Positions 10,451-21,244 of a stretch of DNA of 64,000 nucleotides are shown one piece after another. The DNA comes from Bipolaris cookei (taxonomy: Eukaryota > Ascomycota > Dothideomycetes > Pleosporales > Pleosporaceae), in contig NRSV01000031.1 of NCBI GenBank assembly GCA_002286855.1, forward strand, positions 62,001-126,000, read 5' to 3'. Below the pieces are notes generated by a model that was not told the origin of the DNA, made no database searches, and worked only from the letters and a program-made list of their open reading frames with translations. The position numbers and the translations under genes were made by a program. Within the stretch, counting starts at the first letter, position 1. Every line of letters starts with the position of its first letter.

Positions 10451-10949
10451 ACGTACCTCACGGGTTTGTTGCCCACTTTTGCCAAGGTCCCACCAAAACC
10501 ACCACATTATAGCACAGAATAACCCACTTTGGCCCTGTATTGTGCAATGCAACACAAGATTTCATTCAGAGTCTACTTCTACTACTTGCTTACACGTTCG
10601 TGCGTTATGCTCATTATGATGCCTGTCTCATCAAAGTTGTACGTGATACCATACTCGACTTTGACAACTATGTCATTCTCAAGCTTAGTTAGATTCATTG
10701 TTTTGGCCCAGCGATCTGCTTGTGAAGGTTGTCCGTCGCGTCGACGGCCTAGTGTTGTTTGAGTAACGTTAAAGATAGCTGCAGCGCGTCGCTCTGATAG
10801 ACTTGCGTCTTGTTTGAGAGCTTGAAGAGCAAGCTGTATTTGACGTTCAGCAGAAGGCTGTAAGTGCTGTTGTTGTTGCGACATTAGGGGGTAGTAGGTG
10901 TTTTGGTGAGGGCTTGGCAAAAGTGGGCAACGAACCCGTGAGGTACGTT
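10451..10949 (-). mobile_element. Pogo/Fot1-type transposon, internally deleted (499 bp)
   Basis: The element is bounded by TA target duplications at 10449-10450 and 10950-10951. Imperfect terminal inverted repeats of ~48 bp begin ACGTACCTCACGGGTT on each side. Inside, on the minus strand (10582-10920), an open 112-residue frame encodes a Gln-rich start, a complete psq-type helix-turn-helix (SERRAAAIFNVTQTTLGRRR) and then, across a deletion, the NFDETGIIM block that holds the first catalytic Asp. The remaining DDE domain is gone, so the copy is non-autonomous. It belongs to the same family as the element at 49246-49995 but has a different deletion breakpoint. It lies between the converging 3' ends of the esterase (66 bp away) and DIP2 (72 bp away). 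Confidence 0.9.
10582..10920 (-). pseudogene. Truncated pogo transposase ORF (DNA-binding part kept)
   Basis: A continuous 112-residue reading frame within the 499-bp element. Residues ~20-80 carry the psq helix-turn-helix and the start of the CENP-B-like region. The frame then jumps from LENDIVV to VEYGITYNFDETGII, joining two parts that in the sister copy (49246-49995) are separated by ~80 residues. It keeps the domain expected to bind DNA and lacks catalytic residues two and three. If expressed, it could only bind, not cut. Confidence 0.75.
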
Positions 10950-11021
10950 AATTCAATCAATAGTACAGTAATTTTTAACCCAGACCAATACGCCGTCCAA
11001 GCTCATGCTATGAAGAGGACT

Positions 11022-13967
11022 CTATGCTACATCGACAAACCCTCTCTTCTTCCTGTTCTTCTTCTCTTCCTCCAGCTTATCCACATTTTCCCATCTGACT
11101 AACTGTGCCTCATCCACTCTCTCGCCCACAAACCTCATGGCTGCAACATTGAACCCAATCAGGTCCTTGTTACCCATCAACGTGCTGCGGAGGTCGTTGC
11201 GCATGCCTTCAATTACAGTCTTCAACTCTCTGCTTGCAACAATTTGCTTTTGATGCGTCTTTAGCATGAAAAAGACAACCCGGCATGTCAGGGTGATGTT
11301 CCATTGCTTGCGCACCCAGATAGCGAGGAAGGTAAAGAGAGCAGGTAGGGAAGAAAAGGGCAGGACAAGGAGTGCGTCGTGGAGCTGTGCTGCGGGAATC
11401 TTGGCGAGAGTGTTGAGGACATGGCGTTCGGCTGATATGTTACCGAGAGCCAGGAAGAGAGGATCGCGCTGCGGTGGTGCAATTTTGGGGTTGGACTTCT
11501 TCTGAATCTCCCAGTCACGAACAACCTCCAGGTCTACCATGCCCAGATCTAGGGCTTCTTGAATACGTTCACCGGCTGTGAGAGTGGTAATGGTCTGTTT
11601 GCTGGCGTCGACAGCTTCGGCGCGTTCGCCGTTGGGGTCTTCCTCATCTTCGAGATTTGTCGCAAGTGTCTTTTCGTACATTTCTTCCAATTCCCTTTCC
11701 CTCTCTTCCTCAAGGAAAATGGGTTCATCTGATCGTGTCCAGATACGTATGCTCTTGTCATGACTGGCTGTGACGATAAAATCACCGGTCCGCGCCACGG
11801 TCATGGCCCATATCTCACCGTGGTGACCCTTGAACTTCTGAATCTGCTGAAACTTGTCACCGTCCCAACTCTTGATCGTCCTGTCTTTACTGGCGCTAAA
11901 AAGGAGGTGCCGCTCATCGCCATCGACGGGATGCGGTATGAAAGAGATCTGCATGATGCTGTCTTCGTGGCCGAATAATGCTTTGTGGCAGTCTCCAAAG
12001 TCTAGGCCCCATATACGCACATTCTTATCAGCGGAACAAGTAGCGATGAGTTTGCTATCGCTGGAGATGGACATGTTGAGGACGGGCAGTTTGTGACCAT
12101 ATAGGTTGAGGAAGAGCTTTAGCGAATCTACAAAGAAGACTTTGACCGTATTGTCGAGGGTTGCGACGGCTAGTAATCGTGAGTCGGGCGATATATGTAC
12201 GCTAAGAACGTCGTCATTGACCTTGAGAACACGGGACTGGATAAGCTTGAGACGAGGTGTTGTACGTTTGGTTCCTGGTATCTCCTCCTGGATAATGTCG
12301 AAATTCCAGAACTTGACCGATTTGTCTGCACTGCCTGTAATGAGCGATTTGCCATCGGGGTGCACTTGCATAGTCCACACGGCTCCTTTGTGGGCAGAAA
12401 TATTGTCAAGTAACGTTGATGCTGCGATATCATACAGCTCAATATCGCCGTCCTTCGTTCCTACGACAACAATCTTGTCTCCTGGAAGGAATGCGCAACA
12501 CAGTGCATATCCGCACTCCAATGTGCGCAAACAATTCTGCGTCTTGACGTTCCAGATCTTCAGGCCTCCGCTCGACGCAGATGCTAGCATGCGGTCGTCC
12601 GAGCTGAGTGCGAGCGCCCGCACGTCGTTCCTATGCCCGGAAAGTTCAACAGCCAATGTCCGAGAATGGTCGGGGGTTTCCTCGCTCTTCGACTTGCTCT
12701 TTTGTAGTATCTCGTAAACGTCGATGAGATTATTGCTGGTGCCGACAAGAAGCTGCAACTTCTTTGATCCTTTGATATACATCCATGCAACCGACCTCAC
12801 CTTTCCAGCCGTCCGTACGGTCACATATGGCACAAATACTTCGCCAATCTCAGCATCCGTCACGTTGACCTTGTCGTCTGCGTCAGCATCTTCTTGCGCG
12901 TCTCCTTTTTTCTCATTTTTTGCCTTTTCCTTCCTTCTCTTTCTTTTCCTAATCAAGCTCTTCCTGACCTCTTCCGGGGTCTTTATGCGCCAGATTTCAA
13001 CAGCCTTTTCTGCACCATGCACCGCGATGTAGTCGGCCTTCGAGTAGAATGAGATGCCCTGTGTTCTGTCCTTGCCCTGTCGGTATAGTATGCCTCTTGG
13101 GGTGAGGTACTCAAGATCTGTCGCTTCGCCGATCTTTGAACCGGCTCTTCGCAAACCGGCTTGGTCAATGGCCCACACCTTGAGCTCTCCGTCGTTGCCT
13201 GCTGTGATACACCCACTGCCATCTGGTGAAACGCCCAAAGCCCAGCATTCTCCATTTGTCTGCGCAATGTGTGTTTCGATGCAGTGCTGGGTAGTGACGT
13301 CCCAAATTTTGATCAAGGCATCCTTGCTGGTGGACAGCAGAAACGCCTGGTCCGGGTCCATGTCAACATCTTCATCGCCGGGACCGTTCTCTTGGGGTGA
13401 GTCTTCGGGGTGAATGAAATGCAAACCGGTGATCTGACCCTTGTGCCCTCTTAGCTTGAACAAGCCTGTTTCCGAAACCAGATCCCATATAATGATGTCT
13501 GTATCTCTGGAACCACTTGCTAGTCGGACGCCGGTCTGGTCGAAAGCAAGGATAGTGACTGCAGACTTGTGGCCGTTGAAGGTGATGATGACGGTCGACG
13601 TTCGCGCATCCCAGATGCGTATGCTGCCATCGGCGTAGCCAACGGCGAAGACATCTGGGTCCACGTCGCTTCGGCGGATGACCGTGACTTCTTCAGTGCA
13701 GGAGTTGTCTCGCCACCGGCTCACGAGCTCGCTTTTCTTTATATCCCAGCACAGAACCTCCTCGTTCGCAGCGGCATATGCGCGTCCGGCGCCAGCAGGC
13801 CGGTTAGAGCCCGGTTGGGTCAGGCCTTCTGGGGTCCAGATAATGTTCGAGGTAGCAGTCGCGACCACGCCGAAAGCTTCCGTCTGCTCATACTTGCTGT
13901 GTGGAGGTCAGTAGAAGCTTTGCATGGGCTGCGCCGCCAGCGCGCATTACCTGTAGGATTTGACCAT
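11022..13967 (-). CDS. DIP2: U3 snoRNP / SSU processome WD40 protein Dip2/Utp12 (WDR3)
   Basis: Structural component of the 90S pre-ribosome (UTP-B module) needed for 18S rRNA processing in the nucleolus. Two exons: 13967-13951 (17 nt) and 13896-11022. They are joined over a 54-nt intron with a CTGAC branch site and restore the N-terminus MVKSYSKYEQTEAFGVV typical of the family. The protein is 963 residues with many WD40 repeats in two propellers (for example GHKSAVTILAF, GHKGQITGLHF, GHRNDVRALAL, GHKLPVLNMSI). A basic KRKRRKEKAKNEKK linker sits in the N-terminal half. The C-terminal Utp12 domain (about residues 800-940) contains FTFLAIWVRKQWNITLTCRVVFFMLKTHQ. Length matches yeast Dip2 (~940). 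The gene is divergent with ARPC2, 316 bp away. Assignment is firm. Confidence 0.95.
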
Positions 13968-14283
13968 GTTGCGCTTTTGTCGTCAATCAATTCCACTGTG
14001 TGTAAGAGAAAAACTTATGCCAAGGTTCTCAAGCGTGACGACTCTAGCTCATTGCGCTTCTTGCAAAACATGTGCGACTGTGGGCGGCTGTTGGCTGTCG
14101 AGACGCAAGGTCGCATATTGCTGGAAACTTTTTAGACAAGGGCCTGACCCCACGGCTGGCGCTAGGCCCACCCTCCAGCATCACCACAGCACACCTCCGT
14201 CCTCCGCATCACCGCCCGACTCGAGAGCTCCCCGCCCAACATTACCACCTCCCTCACCCCGCGGAGAAGCCACAACATCCATA
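13968..14283. promoter_or_regulatory. Divergent promoter region DIP2 / ARPC2
   Basis: 316 bp between two start codons. The ARPC2-proximal half is C-rich (about 14157-14275), as is common in fungal housekeeping promoters. No specific site is claimed. Confidence 0.45.
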
Positions 14284-15447
14284 ATGCTTCTTCTCGACTA
14301 TCAGAACGTTCTCATTGAGTCCCTACTGAGGGACCGCGTCAATGGGTTCGCCGTGCCCCGCAGCCTCCCGCTCCGCTGCCAAGTAGCTAACAGCACACAG
14401 AGGAGCTCCTGCCAACATTGACCAAGTCGTCTCCGACTTTGACGGCGTCACCTTCCACATCTCGACCCCAGAGACCAAGACCAAGATCCTCGTGTCGCTG
14501 CACATTAAATGCTTCAAAGAACTCGTTCAATACGGCGCGCAGGCTGTCCTCGAGCGCGAGTATGGGCCGTTCATTGTGGAGCCAGAATCTGGATACGACT
14601 TCTCTGTCCTAGTAGATTTGGAGAATCTACCAGAGGACCAAGGTGCGCATAATTGTATGTCGACGAAAAAAAGTGCTGACGGTATGCAGAGGCCAAGGAT
14701 GACCTGGTCCGCCGCGTAGCCCTCCTCAAGCGAAACGCCATGGCTGCACCCTTCGAGCAGGCTTTCGACGAGTTCCACCAGCTCCAAGAAGAGGCTTCCA
14801 AGTACACATCCGAGTCGGCGCCGCAAGGTGTGGCAGAGGGCGGTGATGTACGCGCCATCCACTACCGAGAGGAGGAGGCCATATACGTCAAGGCCAGCCA
14901 CGACCGTGTAACCGTTATTTTCTCAACCGTGTTCCGTGAAGAGACGGATAGGATATTTGGAAAGGTTTTCCTGCAAGAGTTTGTCGATGCCAGGCGAAGG
15001 GCTATCCAAAACGCTCCCCAAGTGTTGTTCAGGAATGACCCACCTCTTGAGCTACAAGGCATTCCCGGAGTCGACACATCCGGCTCTGCTGATATTGGCT
15101 ATATTACCTTTGGTGAGTAGACTTACAGTGGACTGTGTATGATTGTGCATGGCTGACCAGTGCAGTGCTTTTCCCTCGCCATCTCACAAACCAACGACGA
15201 GCCGATGTCATCTCACACATCCAGACGTTCCGTGACTACTTCCACTACCATATTAAGGCCTCTAAGGCTTTTATTCACTCAAGAATGCGCAAGAGGACTG
15301 CCGACTTCCTCCAAGGTATGCTTGCCACAGGTATGCTCTTCGTAAGCTTGTTTACTGACTTGTCTAGTTCTCCGCAGAGCTCGGCCCGAGGCAGAAGAGA
15401 AGGAGCGCAAGACGGCCAGCGGTCGTACGTTCAAAGTTCAGGCATAG
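14284..15447 (+). CDS. ARPC2: Arp2/3 complex subunit 2 (p34/ARPC2)
   Basis: Scaffold subunit of the actin-nucleating Arp2/3 complex. Five exons: 14284-14345, 14401-14642, 14690-15112, 15166-15315 and 15368-15447, giving 318 residues (family ~300-320). The joined protein starts MLLLDYQNVLIESLL. It then shows NIDQVVSDFDGVTFHIS, the central VKASHDRVTVIFSTVFREETD and the C-terminal FPRHLTNQRRADVISHI followed by SRMRKRTADFLQVLRRAR, all diagnostic for ARPC2. Introns are 47-55 nt. The first donor, GTTCGC, is atypical, but it is the only nearby donor that restores the frame into GAPANIDQ. Downstream introns have clear CTGAC branch sites. Assignment is firm. Confidence 0.93.
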
Positions 15448-15814
15448 ATCAAATGAGAAAGCAGGCTACAATTGTAACACGACATATACAATCCAGCATT
15501 TGTCCGTGATTGTCTGATACAAAGCATGCGTATCCACAAAGTTGCAGAGAATGCGTTGGGATGGCCAGATGATGTATTACACCACAAAATCAGGACTTGG
15601 TGATGTATATGTTGATGATGCAAACCCACGAAAATGCCAATTCACCAAATCATAAGATATCTTGGCCTGGCCGTACTCTTGAATGAAGCCAGCAATGCCC
15701 GACTAAACCATTTGTGGCCTAGTGCAAGTCGCGACGGTCCCAGCGAACGCGTCCCTCAATAGGCGTAAACCCTGACGTTCGGCCAGCTAGTCAACCCCGC
15801 CTCTCCAGTCCACA
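15448..15814. other. Intergenic ARPC2-dynamitin
   Basis: 367 bp holding the ARPC2 3' UTR and the dynamitin promoter. No gene or repeat is seen. Confidence 0.4.
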
Positions 15815-17119
15815 ATGTCTGAAGCAACGAGGCCGAAATACGACAATCTCCCAGGCATTGACACAGCACCTGACATCTACGAGACGCCAGAACTTACCGA
15901 AGACGTGTCTACAGTACAAGCTTCCACCGCTGTTTCCGAATCAGACTACGGCGATGATGACGACGACGACAATGATGACTCGGCAGTCCGTCACCAACGC
16001 CTGCAGCCTGATCAGGCTCGTAATCGTTTTCAGCCTGCTCGAGTAGACGCCCGCGGGGTTGACTTTTCGGACAATATCACCGCGCAGCGCCAATCCTATC
16101 GCACATCTACACGGCGCCAGCGGCGGCGGGGCGAGATAATAGGCGATGCCAGCGACGAAGAGGAGGAAAGCTTTGCACAAAAGTTACTAAGGATCAAGCG
16201 AGAGTTGGCCGCATTAGAGGACGAATACCAGCAGAAAATTGAAAGCGGGGACAAGTCCAAGATTGAGGAACAAGATCCCAAGGAAATGATGGAGATGATA
16301 GCAAGCAAAGTCGATACGATTTACGCTGCACATAAAGGTGGCGCTCGAGGCGCACAGGCGATACTCGACCGCACAGTGCAAAAATTCGACAGCTACAAGC
16401 CCTTTGACCCCAGTCCCAAGCTCACCAAAGCCATTGCAAATCAGCCGCCACTACCAGGCACACAGGTACAAAGAAGCCAATTGGAATTTGTGTTGAACCA
16501 GGCAGCCGAGTTTGATAGGCGCATTACGCAGCTCGAGGGCAGTCTGGGCCTGAATGGAAACACAATGCCCGAGCTGAACGATCACACGCCCTTTCCCGTA
16601 TCGGTCACTCTTACGCGGCTGGAACAGACTCTGGGTCTGATTGGAGATGCCGCATCAAACAACTTAGACACGGTCACACAAAACGTCAAGAAGCTTACGG
16701 CTGAAGCAGAGCACTTGAAGGAAGTTCGCGAGGAGGCGGCGGAAGCTGGTGCGGGCTCGAACGATAACAGCTCGGGTACATACCCTGACCAGGAGGCGAA
16801 GATCAACGCCTTGTATGGCACTTTGCCTTCTATTGACAAACTATCGCCCATCCTACCGCTAGTCCTTGAGCGGCTGCGTACACTGCGACTTGTACATACG
16901 AGTGCTTGGCAGGCTGACGAGATCTTGACTGAGCTTGAACGTCGGCAATCGGCGCAGGAACTAGAAATCAAAAAGTGGGAGCAGCAACTCGAGATTTTGG
17001 AGAAGGACATCAAAAGGGCAGAGACAGCCATGGTAAATAACATCAAGACGGTCGGGGACGACGTCAAGATGCTGGAGGGGAATATGGCCAAGCTGCTCTC
17101 AGCAAACCAGGATAAGTGA
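15815..17119 (+). CDS. Dynamitin (dynactin p50 subunit)
   Basis: Single-exon protein of 434 residues. The start MSEATRPKYDNLPGIDTAPDIYETPEL is the conserved N-terminal peptide of dynamitin, which binds the Arp1 filament. It is followed by an acidic Asp stretch (residues ~46-55) and the conserved FSDNI...SYRT block. Long coiled coils cover residues ~125-150 and ~225-430. As part of dynactin it links cytoplasmic dynein to cargo; in filamentous fungi this supports nuclear and endosome movement along hyphae. Length is typical. No introns or lesions are seen. It corresponds to yeast Jnm1 and animal DCTN2 by family; I leave the symbol open because fungal names differ. Confidence 0.92.
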   Translation: MSEATRPKYDNLPGIDTAPDIYETPELTEDVSTVQASTAVSESDYGDDDDDDNDDSAVRHQRLQPDQARNRFQPARVDARGVDFSDNITAQRQSYRTSTRRQRRRGEIIGDASDEEEESFAQKLLRIKRELAALEDEYQQKIESGDKSKIEEQDPKEMMEMIASKVDTIYAAHKGGARGAQAILDRTVQKFDSYKPFDPSPKLTKAIANQPPLPGTQVQRSQLEFVLNQAAEFDRRITQLEGSLGLNGNTMPELNDHTPFPVSVTLTRLEQTLGLIGDAASNNLDTVTQNVKKLTAEAEHLKEVREEAAEAGAGSNDNSSGTYPDQEAKINALYGTLPSIDKLSPILPLVLERLRTLRLVHTSAWQADEILTELERRQSAQELEIKKWEQQLEILEKDIKRAETAMVNNIKTVGDDVKMLEGNMAKLLSANQDK

Positions 17120-17735
17120 AATGTACTGCGGTAGACGAATTTGGAGAGCCACGTCTTGAAATGGTCAGCCACATAATAGACATACGCATACGTCTTAGCT
17201 GCTCGGTTCGCATACCCGATCACGCGACGTCGATAATGTTCATATACCCACTAGGTGTAGATAGCAGTGTCCCGTGTGGCCAATACAGAGGAACACGTTG
17301 CGTGCGTGTGCAGATCCAGGCCGTGAGGAAGTGAAGAGATATCGTATTGAAGCGAGAGTTTGCGTGTTGGGAGCTATCGATGGGTTGCCGTCGGCGGAAG
17401 CATGGTGCCAGCCAACCGGAGCACCTGGCTCTCCGCAACAGCTCAGCCATGAAACTTTCACAGCCGCCCTGTTGCCACCGTCCGGTGCTTGGCTGTTGCA
17501 GTCGTCATCGGTGAACTTGAGGGGAAAGCATCCACCCAGGGCAACAATCTTCACCAGGTGGCCGGACAGGGTTAGGTGGACCAATTGTGGTGTGAGGACG
17601 ATGGCATGGTATCGGCGATTCTCAAAAAGCTTATGCCGACCAAATTTATCATCAACAAGCTTCCTCTTTCCATTGCCCCCACACCACAGCTTGATTGCCC
17701 CGTGTTGCCCGTTTGAAGCCCGTCGCTGCAGTCGC
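17120..17735. other. Intergenic dynamitin-TPA1
   Basis: 616 bp with no supported gene. Overlapping ORFs on both strands (about 17240-17744) have no domain and appear to be chance. It includes the TPA1 promoter. Confidence 0.4.
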
Positions 17736-19814
17736 AATGGGTAAGCGCAAGAACGAGGCGCCTGCCAACGGCATGGCTAAGAAAAAGAGGGCCATCTCAG
17801 ACGATGAGGCGCATAAGAACTTCCGCGACGGTCTCTTCGACAGCAAAGTGCTCGAGACATACGCCAATGAATACGCCCACTCGCAGCCGTACGCGTGAAT
17901 GCTGCAACCTGCACTCAGTCCTTTCTGACAAGATCCACAGCTACAAGCACGCCGTCATCCAGAACCTGGTGAACGACACGCTCCTGCGCAATGTCCGCAA
18001 CGAAATCCGTGAGCACATCCACTTTACGCCCAAAGAGACGGACATCTACAAGATTCACCAATCTGGTGATCTTGCCAATCTCGATGGCCTTCACGACTCG
18101 GCGCTCAAGCGCTTGCCGTCGCTTCTCACTCTCCGCGATTCACTCTATTCATCCGCGTTCCGCAAGTACCTATCTTCGATAACAGGGTCCGGACCCTTGA
18201 GCGGGGTCAAGACAGACATGGCTGTGGTAGGGTTGTACGAAATGAGGTTTAAAAGATATGGTGCTGATCAAGCGACAGAACGTCTACACACCAGGATGTC
18301 ATTTGCTATGCCACGACGATGTCATTGGAAGCCGTCGCGTAAGCTGGATTCTATACTTACTTGACCCTGACATTGAGTGGAAGGCCGAGTGGGGAGGTGC
18401 ACTGCGACTGTACCCAACTGAGGATCTTGAGACGCCAGAGGGTGACAAGGTCAAGGTACCGCAACCGGACTTCTCTTTATCAATTCCGCCTGTATGGAAC
18501 CAACTCTCCTTCTTCACAGTACAACCCGGTGAGAGCTTCCATGACGTCGAGGAAGTATACAGGAGGAGCGTAGAGGAGAAGGCAGAAGAGGATGGTGGGC
18601 GCATCCGCATGGCCATTAGTGGTTGGTTCCACATTCCACAAGAAGGAGAAGAGGGCTATGAGGAGGGTCTTGAAGAAAAGCTAGCCGAGAAGAGTTCGCT
18701 CGCTCAGCTCCAAGGAGGAAAGGCCGATGTCTTTGATGAGCCACAATCACATTGGGTCGAGAACCCATACTGGGAAGAGCAAGCGAAGCAAGAAGACGAT
18801 GAGCTTACAGAGGACGAGATTGACTTCCTCATCAAGTTCATCAACCCAAACTATCTCGTTCCAGACACCGTGGAGGAGCTCTCGAAAATGTTTTCTGATG
18901 AGTCCTCTTTACGGCTTGCGCAATTCCTGTCAAACAAGTTTTCCGCACGGTTGCGGGAGTACCTCGAATCCAAGGACCACGAGGCGGTGCCTAGCCTACC
19001 CACCAACCCACACCACAAGGAATCGATAGTTGGAGTCGCACGCCCACCACACAAGCACCGCTTCCTTTATCGTAAGGCCGTCCAACCCATACCAACGACG
19101 CCATACCCTGAAAACGATGGCATGACACCATATGACGACCTTGTCGATATCCTTTTCCCTCATCCCGCTTTCATGAAGTGGATCTCGCTCGTAACAGGTA
19201 TCACCCTGACAAAGAGCAACATCTTCGCGCGCCGTTTCCGTCGCGGTCTAGACTACACGCTTGCAACCGCGTACGAGGAAGAAGACCCCCAGCTCGAAGT
19301 CTGTCTTGGCATCACATCTTCGCGCGGCTGGGGCGACGAAGACGAAGAGCCCGAAGAAACTGCCTCGGAGGAAACCTCGCAAAAAGGCAAGTCGAGCAAG
19401 AAGAAGAACAAGTCCAGCAACAAGGAGAAAGCAGCCGAGCAGCCCAAACCGGAGGAGGAAGTCGGCGGCTACGAAATGTACATGGCGGGCGAAGACGACT
19501 CGGAACACGCCGTGCTCACAACCTCGGAAGGCTCAACCTCGACCGGCGCCGGCCAGCGCCGAAAAGCAAAAGCTGATCCCGCCATCTACAAATCCGCTGG
19601 AGATGACGAAGACGACGGTATCTTGTTCAGCCAGCCTGCGGCGTGGAACAACATGGCCATCGTGCTGCGTGACCGGGGCGTACTGCGCTTTACAAAGTAT
19701 GTAAGCAAGAGCGCTAAGGGCGACCGATGGGACGTGTGCGCCGAGTATGGGGTTGAATTTGGCGAGGACGAAGATGATGATGACGACAATGATGACGATA
19801 TGAAGGATGATTAA
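17736..19814 (+). CDS. TPA1: Prolyl 3,4-dihydroxylase Tpa1/Ofd1 (2-oxoglutarate/Fe(II) oxygenase)
   Basis: Nuclear/cytosolic oxygenase that hydroxylates a proline of ribosomal protein uS12 and affects translation termination; in fission yeast Ofd1 also controls sterol-regulated transcription. Three exons: 17736-17894, 17941-18225 and 18279-19814, giving 659 residues (yeast 644). The N-terminus has a basic KKKRA nuclear-type signal. Predicted iron ligands are H160 and D162 (LLCHDD) and H236 (GESFHDVEEVY), with R258 (RMAISGWFH) the likely 2-oxoglutarate anchor. The second, degenerate oxygenase domain covers about 350-630. It is interrupted by a low-complexity lysine/serine/glutamate segment (about 510-545), and the protein ends in an Asp-rich tail. 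Introns (46 and 53 nt) have CTGA-type branch sites. Assignment is firm. Confidence 0.95.
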
Positions 19815-21244
19815 GGGCTTAGAGGGTTGTATGTGTAACGACCTTTTTTTTCTTTCTTTCTTTTTGTACCACGGTTCAAAAGGGGGAAGGGAGGAATGTC
19901 TCATGGGATTTTGCGTGGCATGAGATGGTGGGTGCTAGGCCACCGTTCTAACCATGACTTGTTAACATGATCCGCTCGCCCTGGTTGTAGGCTTGTTGAA
20001 TGTTCAAGTGTCAATTGTCTGGGTTTCACTGCTAGCTGGTTTGAACTAGTTCGGGTCCGCCATGTCGAGGTGGTGATATGGGATGCGGAGTGTGGAGAGA
20101 AGAGGAAAGAGGACTCACTGCTTCCTGCCTTTACGTACCGTAACGCAACTTAGCGGCAAGCCTTCATCGCCTTCCATGTCTCGTCGGGCAACGTTGGTTT
20201 CAAGCACGGTACTAATAGAAGCAGTCGGTATATCCACTGTAAAGCCTTGCTAGCCTCCGACGAACTATATGTATCATAATGGTTCTGACAAGTACACCCA
20301 ACCCGGATGTCAGCCGACGATTTTCAACTGCAATCCCATTACGAATCTGATCGATTCAAATCTCATAACAACTAATCTAGATACCAGCATTCATCTTGCT
20401 CAAACTTGGATGCCTGGAGTCCAGTGTATATGGTGAAGAGACGTTGCGAGTATCCCGTTGTCTCGGTGATGTTCCCAAAACTGTATTGTCGGGATAGCCA
20501 TGCCCGGCTCTTGAATGGCAGATTGCATGCCGGGACGGACTAGCATTCCCGTAGTGCTTACCACGGTCTTGCCGTCTGTGATTGATAATGAGTCAAGTTT
20601 GCAAAGGTCGAAAGTTTTCCGGCCCTGTCCAACTCGTAGTGTGTTCCAGAACCAATTGGCTATGCATAGAGGCTGACTAACATGTCCTTGTTTGTAGAAT
20701 GCGAGACGGATTTTTCAGTCTGCGAGCGTGGCGCGGGGCAAATGCGAGATCCTGGCAACATTGTGTGGCAGGACCTCGGTATGTCATCGAAGTGCGGATC
20801 GCATCAGTACCAAGTGACGAAACACATAGCACAGTTCTGAGGCAAGCAAGACTCCAAAAGCACTGTGATGGGATGATTTTGTCGGGTTGCACGAGCCATG
20901 AACTGCGCAAGCAATAGCACTTAATGTTTGATCAACGTGCTTGATGTTGTTATGTGCTTGTGAGATTGGTGTGAAACTGAGAACAGTTGCGCTTGGGCCC
21001 TGACGCCATAAGGCGAGAACTCCGCTTAAAGTTCAACTTTCCAACGTCCATCCTCGCTCCACTGTTATGGTGCTTAACTCGACTTTTCCCCCCCTTTACT
21101 GATACGGCATAGCCCTCTAGTCCACATCCGCCACACTCCGAGACCTTTGCGACGACACAAAAAGGCCTACGCGCCCCGAGGCACGTCGATTGCACCCCTA
21201 GCCACTTCCTCAACGAGCGTGAACGGCGCACCGATCTCGCCGCT
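19815..21244. other. Intergenic TPA1-zinc transporter
   Basis: 1.4 kb. A T/C microsatellite-like tract (19843-19866) lies in the TPA1 3' UTR. Otherwise only short domain-less ORFs are seen. No tRNA was recognised. Confidence 0.45.

Noticed and set aside
16582..17223. 213-codon ORF antisense to dynamitin
   Set aside because: Mirror of a coiled-coil gene; Ser-rich translation is typical of the reverse strand of Glu/Leu-rich codons.
17240..17744. Overlapping 156- and 165-codon ORFs upstream of TPA1
   Set aside because: They lie on opposite strands over the same bases and overlap the TPA1 start; no recognised features.
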